The translations under genes and the position numbers were made by a program. The notes beneath the pieces are model-generated. The model worked only from the letters and a program-made list of their open reading frames with translations. It was not told the origin of the DNA and did not search any database. From JAVBKE01 sp031554215 (lineage in GTDB: Bacteria; Bacillota; Bacilli; JARBTR01), in assembly GCA_031554215.1 (NCBI GenBank), contig JAVBKF010000255.1:1-15487 (forward strand): 15,487 nt of DNA. Direction: 5' to 3'. This document shows, in pieces, positions 14,758-15,487 of this stretch. Within the stretch, counting starts at the first letter, position 1. Each line of letters begins with the position of its first letter.

Positions 14758-14805
14758 TCAAAAAGAACAAGAAAAAGCCGATTACCCAAGCTTCTTCCTG
14801 TTCTT
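14758..14805 (-). terminator. Terminator-like hairpin downstream of clpX
   Basis: On the minus-strand RNA, AAGAACAGGAAGAAGC (14790-14805) pairs with GCUUUUUCUUGUUCUU (14763-14778) over 16 bp, counting two G-U pairs, with an 11-base loop. It is followed by a short U-rich run. The G-U pairs become mismatches on the plus strand, so the structure is oriented for clpX transcription, about 63 bases past the clpX stop. The U-tract is short and the stem AU-rich outside, so efficiency is uncertain. Confidence 0.5.
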
Positions 14806-14868
14806 CAGTTTCCATACCCCAGACTAGTTAAGGCATGACTTTCCGCAATCTCAAGTTCATATCAAAAA

Positions 14869-15487
14869 TTATTTTGCTTTTTTCATTTTCACTTCATGCT
14901 CAATGAGTTGTGGCTTTTCGCGCTTTACCACCGTATCTGCAGTGATGATGCATCTTTCAACACCAGTTCTAGATGGTAGTTCAAACATGATATCAAGCAT
15001 AATTGTTTCAATGATAGACCGTAAACCACGAGCACCTGTTTTCCGGCTAATTGCTTTCTTAGCAATTTCAACCAATGATGCATCCTCAAACTCAAGCTCA
15101 ACACCATCGAGCTGTAACATCTTTTGGTATTGCTTCACTAGTGCATTCTTTGGCTTGGTTAGAATCTCAACTAGTGCTGACTCATCTAGTTGGTCAAGCG
15201 CAGTAATAATCGGCAGACGACCAATGAACTCAGGAATGAGCCCAAAACTTTGCAAGTCCTCCGGCAATACGTTAGAAAGTAAGTTCTTTTCAACTTTTTC
15301 ATTTTCCGGTCTTCCACCAGAGAAACCAATCACTTTTTGACCCAAACGACGCTTAATCATTTGCTCGATGCCGTCAAATGCACCACCACAAATAAATAAA
15401 ATGTTTGTCGTGTCAATTTGAATTAATTCTTGATGCGGGTGTTTTCTGCCCCCTTGTGGCGGAACACTTGCAACCGTTCCCTCAAGA
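14869..15487 (-). CDS. clpX: ATP-dependent Clp protease ATP-binding subunit ClpX, C-terminal part
   Basis: ClpX is the AAA+ unfoldase that feeds substrates to the ClpP peptidase. The frame is open to the right edge. The visible 206 codons begin LEGTVASVPPQGGRKHPHQE and cover the second half of the AAA+ large domain and the small domain. Seen are FICGGAFDG, the ClpP-docking IGF loop in GQKVIGFSGG, FIGRLPIITAL after PEF, the sensor-2 GARGLRSIIE and a C-terminus KMKKAK. The zinc-binding domain, Walker motifs and pore loop lie outside the window. It stands next to lon as in many Bacilli, but lonB is not found between them. Confidence 0.97.
   Translation of the reverse strand, partial: LEGTVASVPPQGGRKHPHQELIQIDTTNILFICGGAFDGIEQMIKRRLGQKVIGFSGGRPENEKVEKNLLSNVLPEDLQSFGLIPEFIGRLPIITALDQLDESALVEILTKPKNALVKQYQKMLQLDGVELEFEDASLVEIAKKAISRKTGARGLRSIIETIMLDIMFELPSRTGVERCIITADTVVKREKPQLIEHEVKMKKAK

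Noticed and set aside
14592..14789. 65-codon minus-strand ORF in the clpX-lon spacer
   Set aside because: It begins at a non-ATG codon inside the hairpin I read as the clpX terminator, has no good ribosome binding site and resembles no family. At most it is part of the decayed sequence.

Overview
The window looks like a chromosomal segment from a low-to-moderate GC, spore-forming member of the Bacilli. This rests on the protein families and gene orders: clpX-lon-ysxC followed by a hemA-first heme operon, and an nfeD-floA-yqfB-yqfC-yqfD-phoH block that includes the sporulation proteins YqfC and YqfD. I cannot name a genus. Every gene I support is on the minus strand, so transcription runs from high to low coordinates. 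It is mostly a housekeeping region. I see no phage, IS element, CRISPR array, tRNA or rRNA, and no defence or biosynthetic island.

In transcription order, the right edge (14869-15487) holds the C-terminal third of clpX. An approximately 870-base spacer follows, with a terminator-like hairpin, what looks like a decayed gene, one doubtful 58-codon ORF and the lon promoter. Bacillus subtilis has lonB at this position, and no lonB is visible here. Next come lon (11690-14002) and ysxC/engB (11027-11608).

The heme block starts at about 10867 with two tandem extended -10 elements overlapped by a PerR/Fur-type palindrome. It continues with hemA (9459-10814), hemC (8530-9462) and a single uninterrupted hemD-hemB reading frame (6774-8549). 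A strong rho-independent terminator (6712-6751) follows, and then hemL (5353-6666). Together the five activities convert glutamyl-tRNA to uroporphyrinogen III: HemA and HemL make 5-aminolevulinate, HemB makes porphobilinogen, HemC makes hydroxymethylbilane and HemD closes the ring. No hemX lies between hemA and hemC, whose ends overlap by four bases.

Downstream of hemL is a 227-base junction (5126-5352) that contains phased GTAC repeats and a probable promoter. It leads into a membrane-microdomain module: a short NfeD (4394-5125), flotillin-like FloA (3358-4341) and a YqfB-like membrane protein (2667-3308). A spacer with a sigma-E-like -10 element precedes the overlapping sporulation genes yqfC (2228-2521) and yqfD (1038-2231). 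phoH (887 down to the left edge) is cut by the window.

The most notable features are the in-frame hemD-hemB fusion that keeps an internal hemB ribosome binding site, the terminator that isolates hemL, the candidate PerR site on the hemA promoter and the decayed sequence where lonB might be expected. I found no evidence of a wholly new system.
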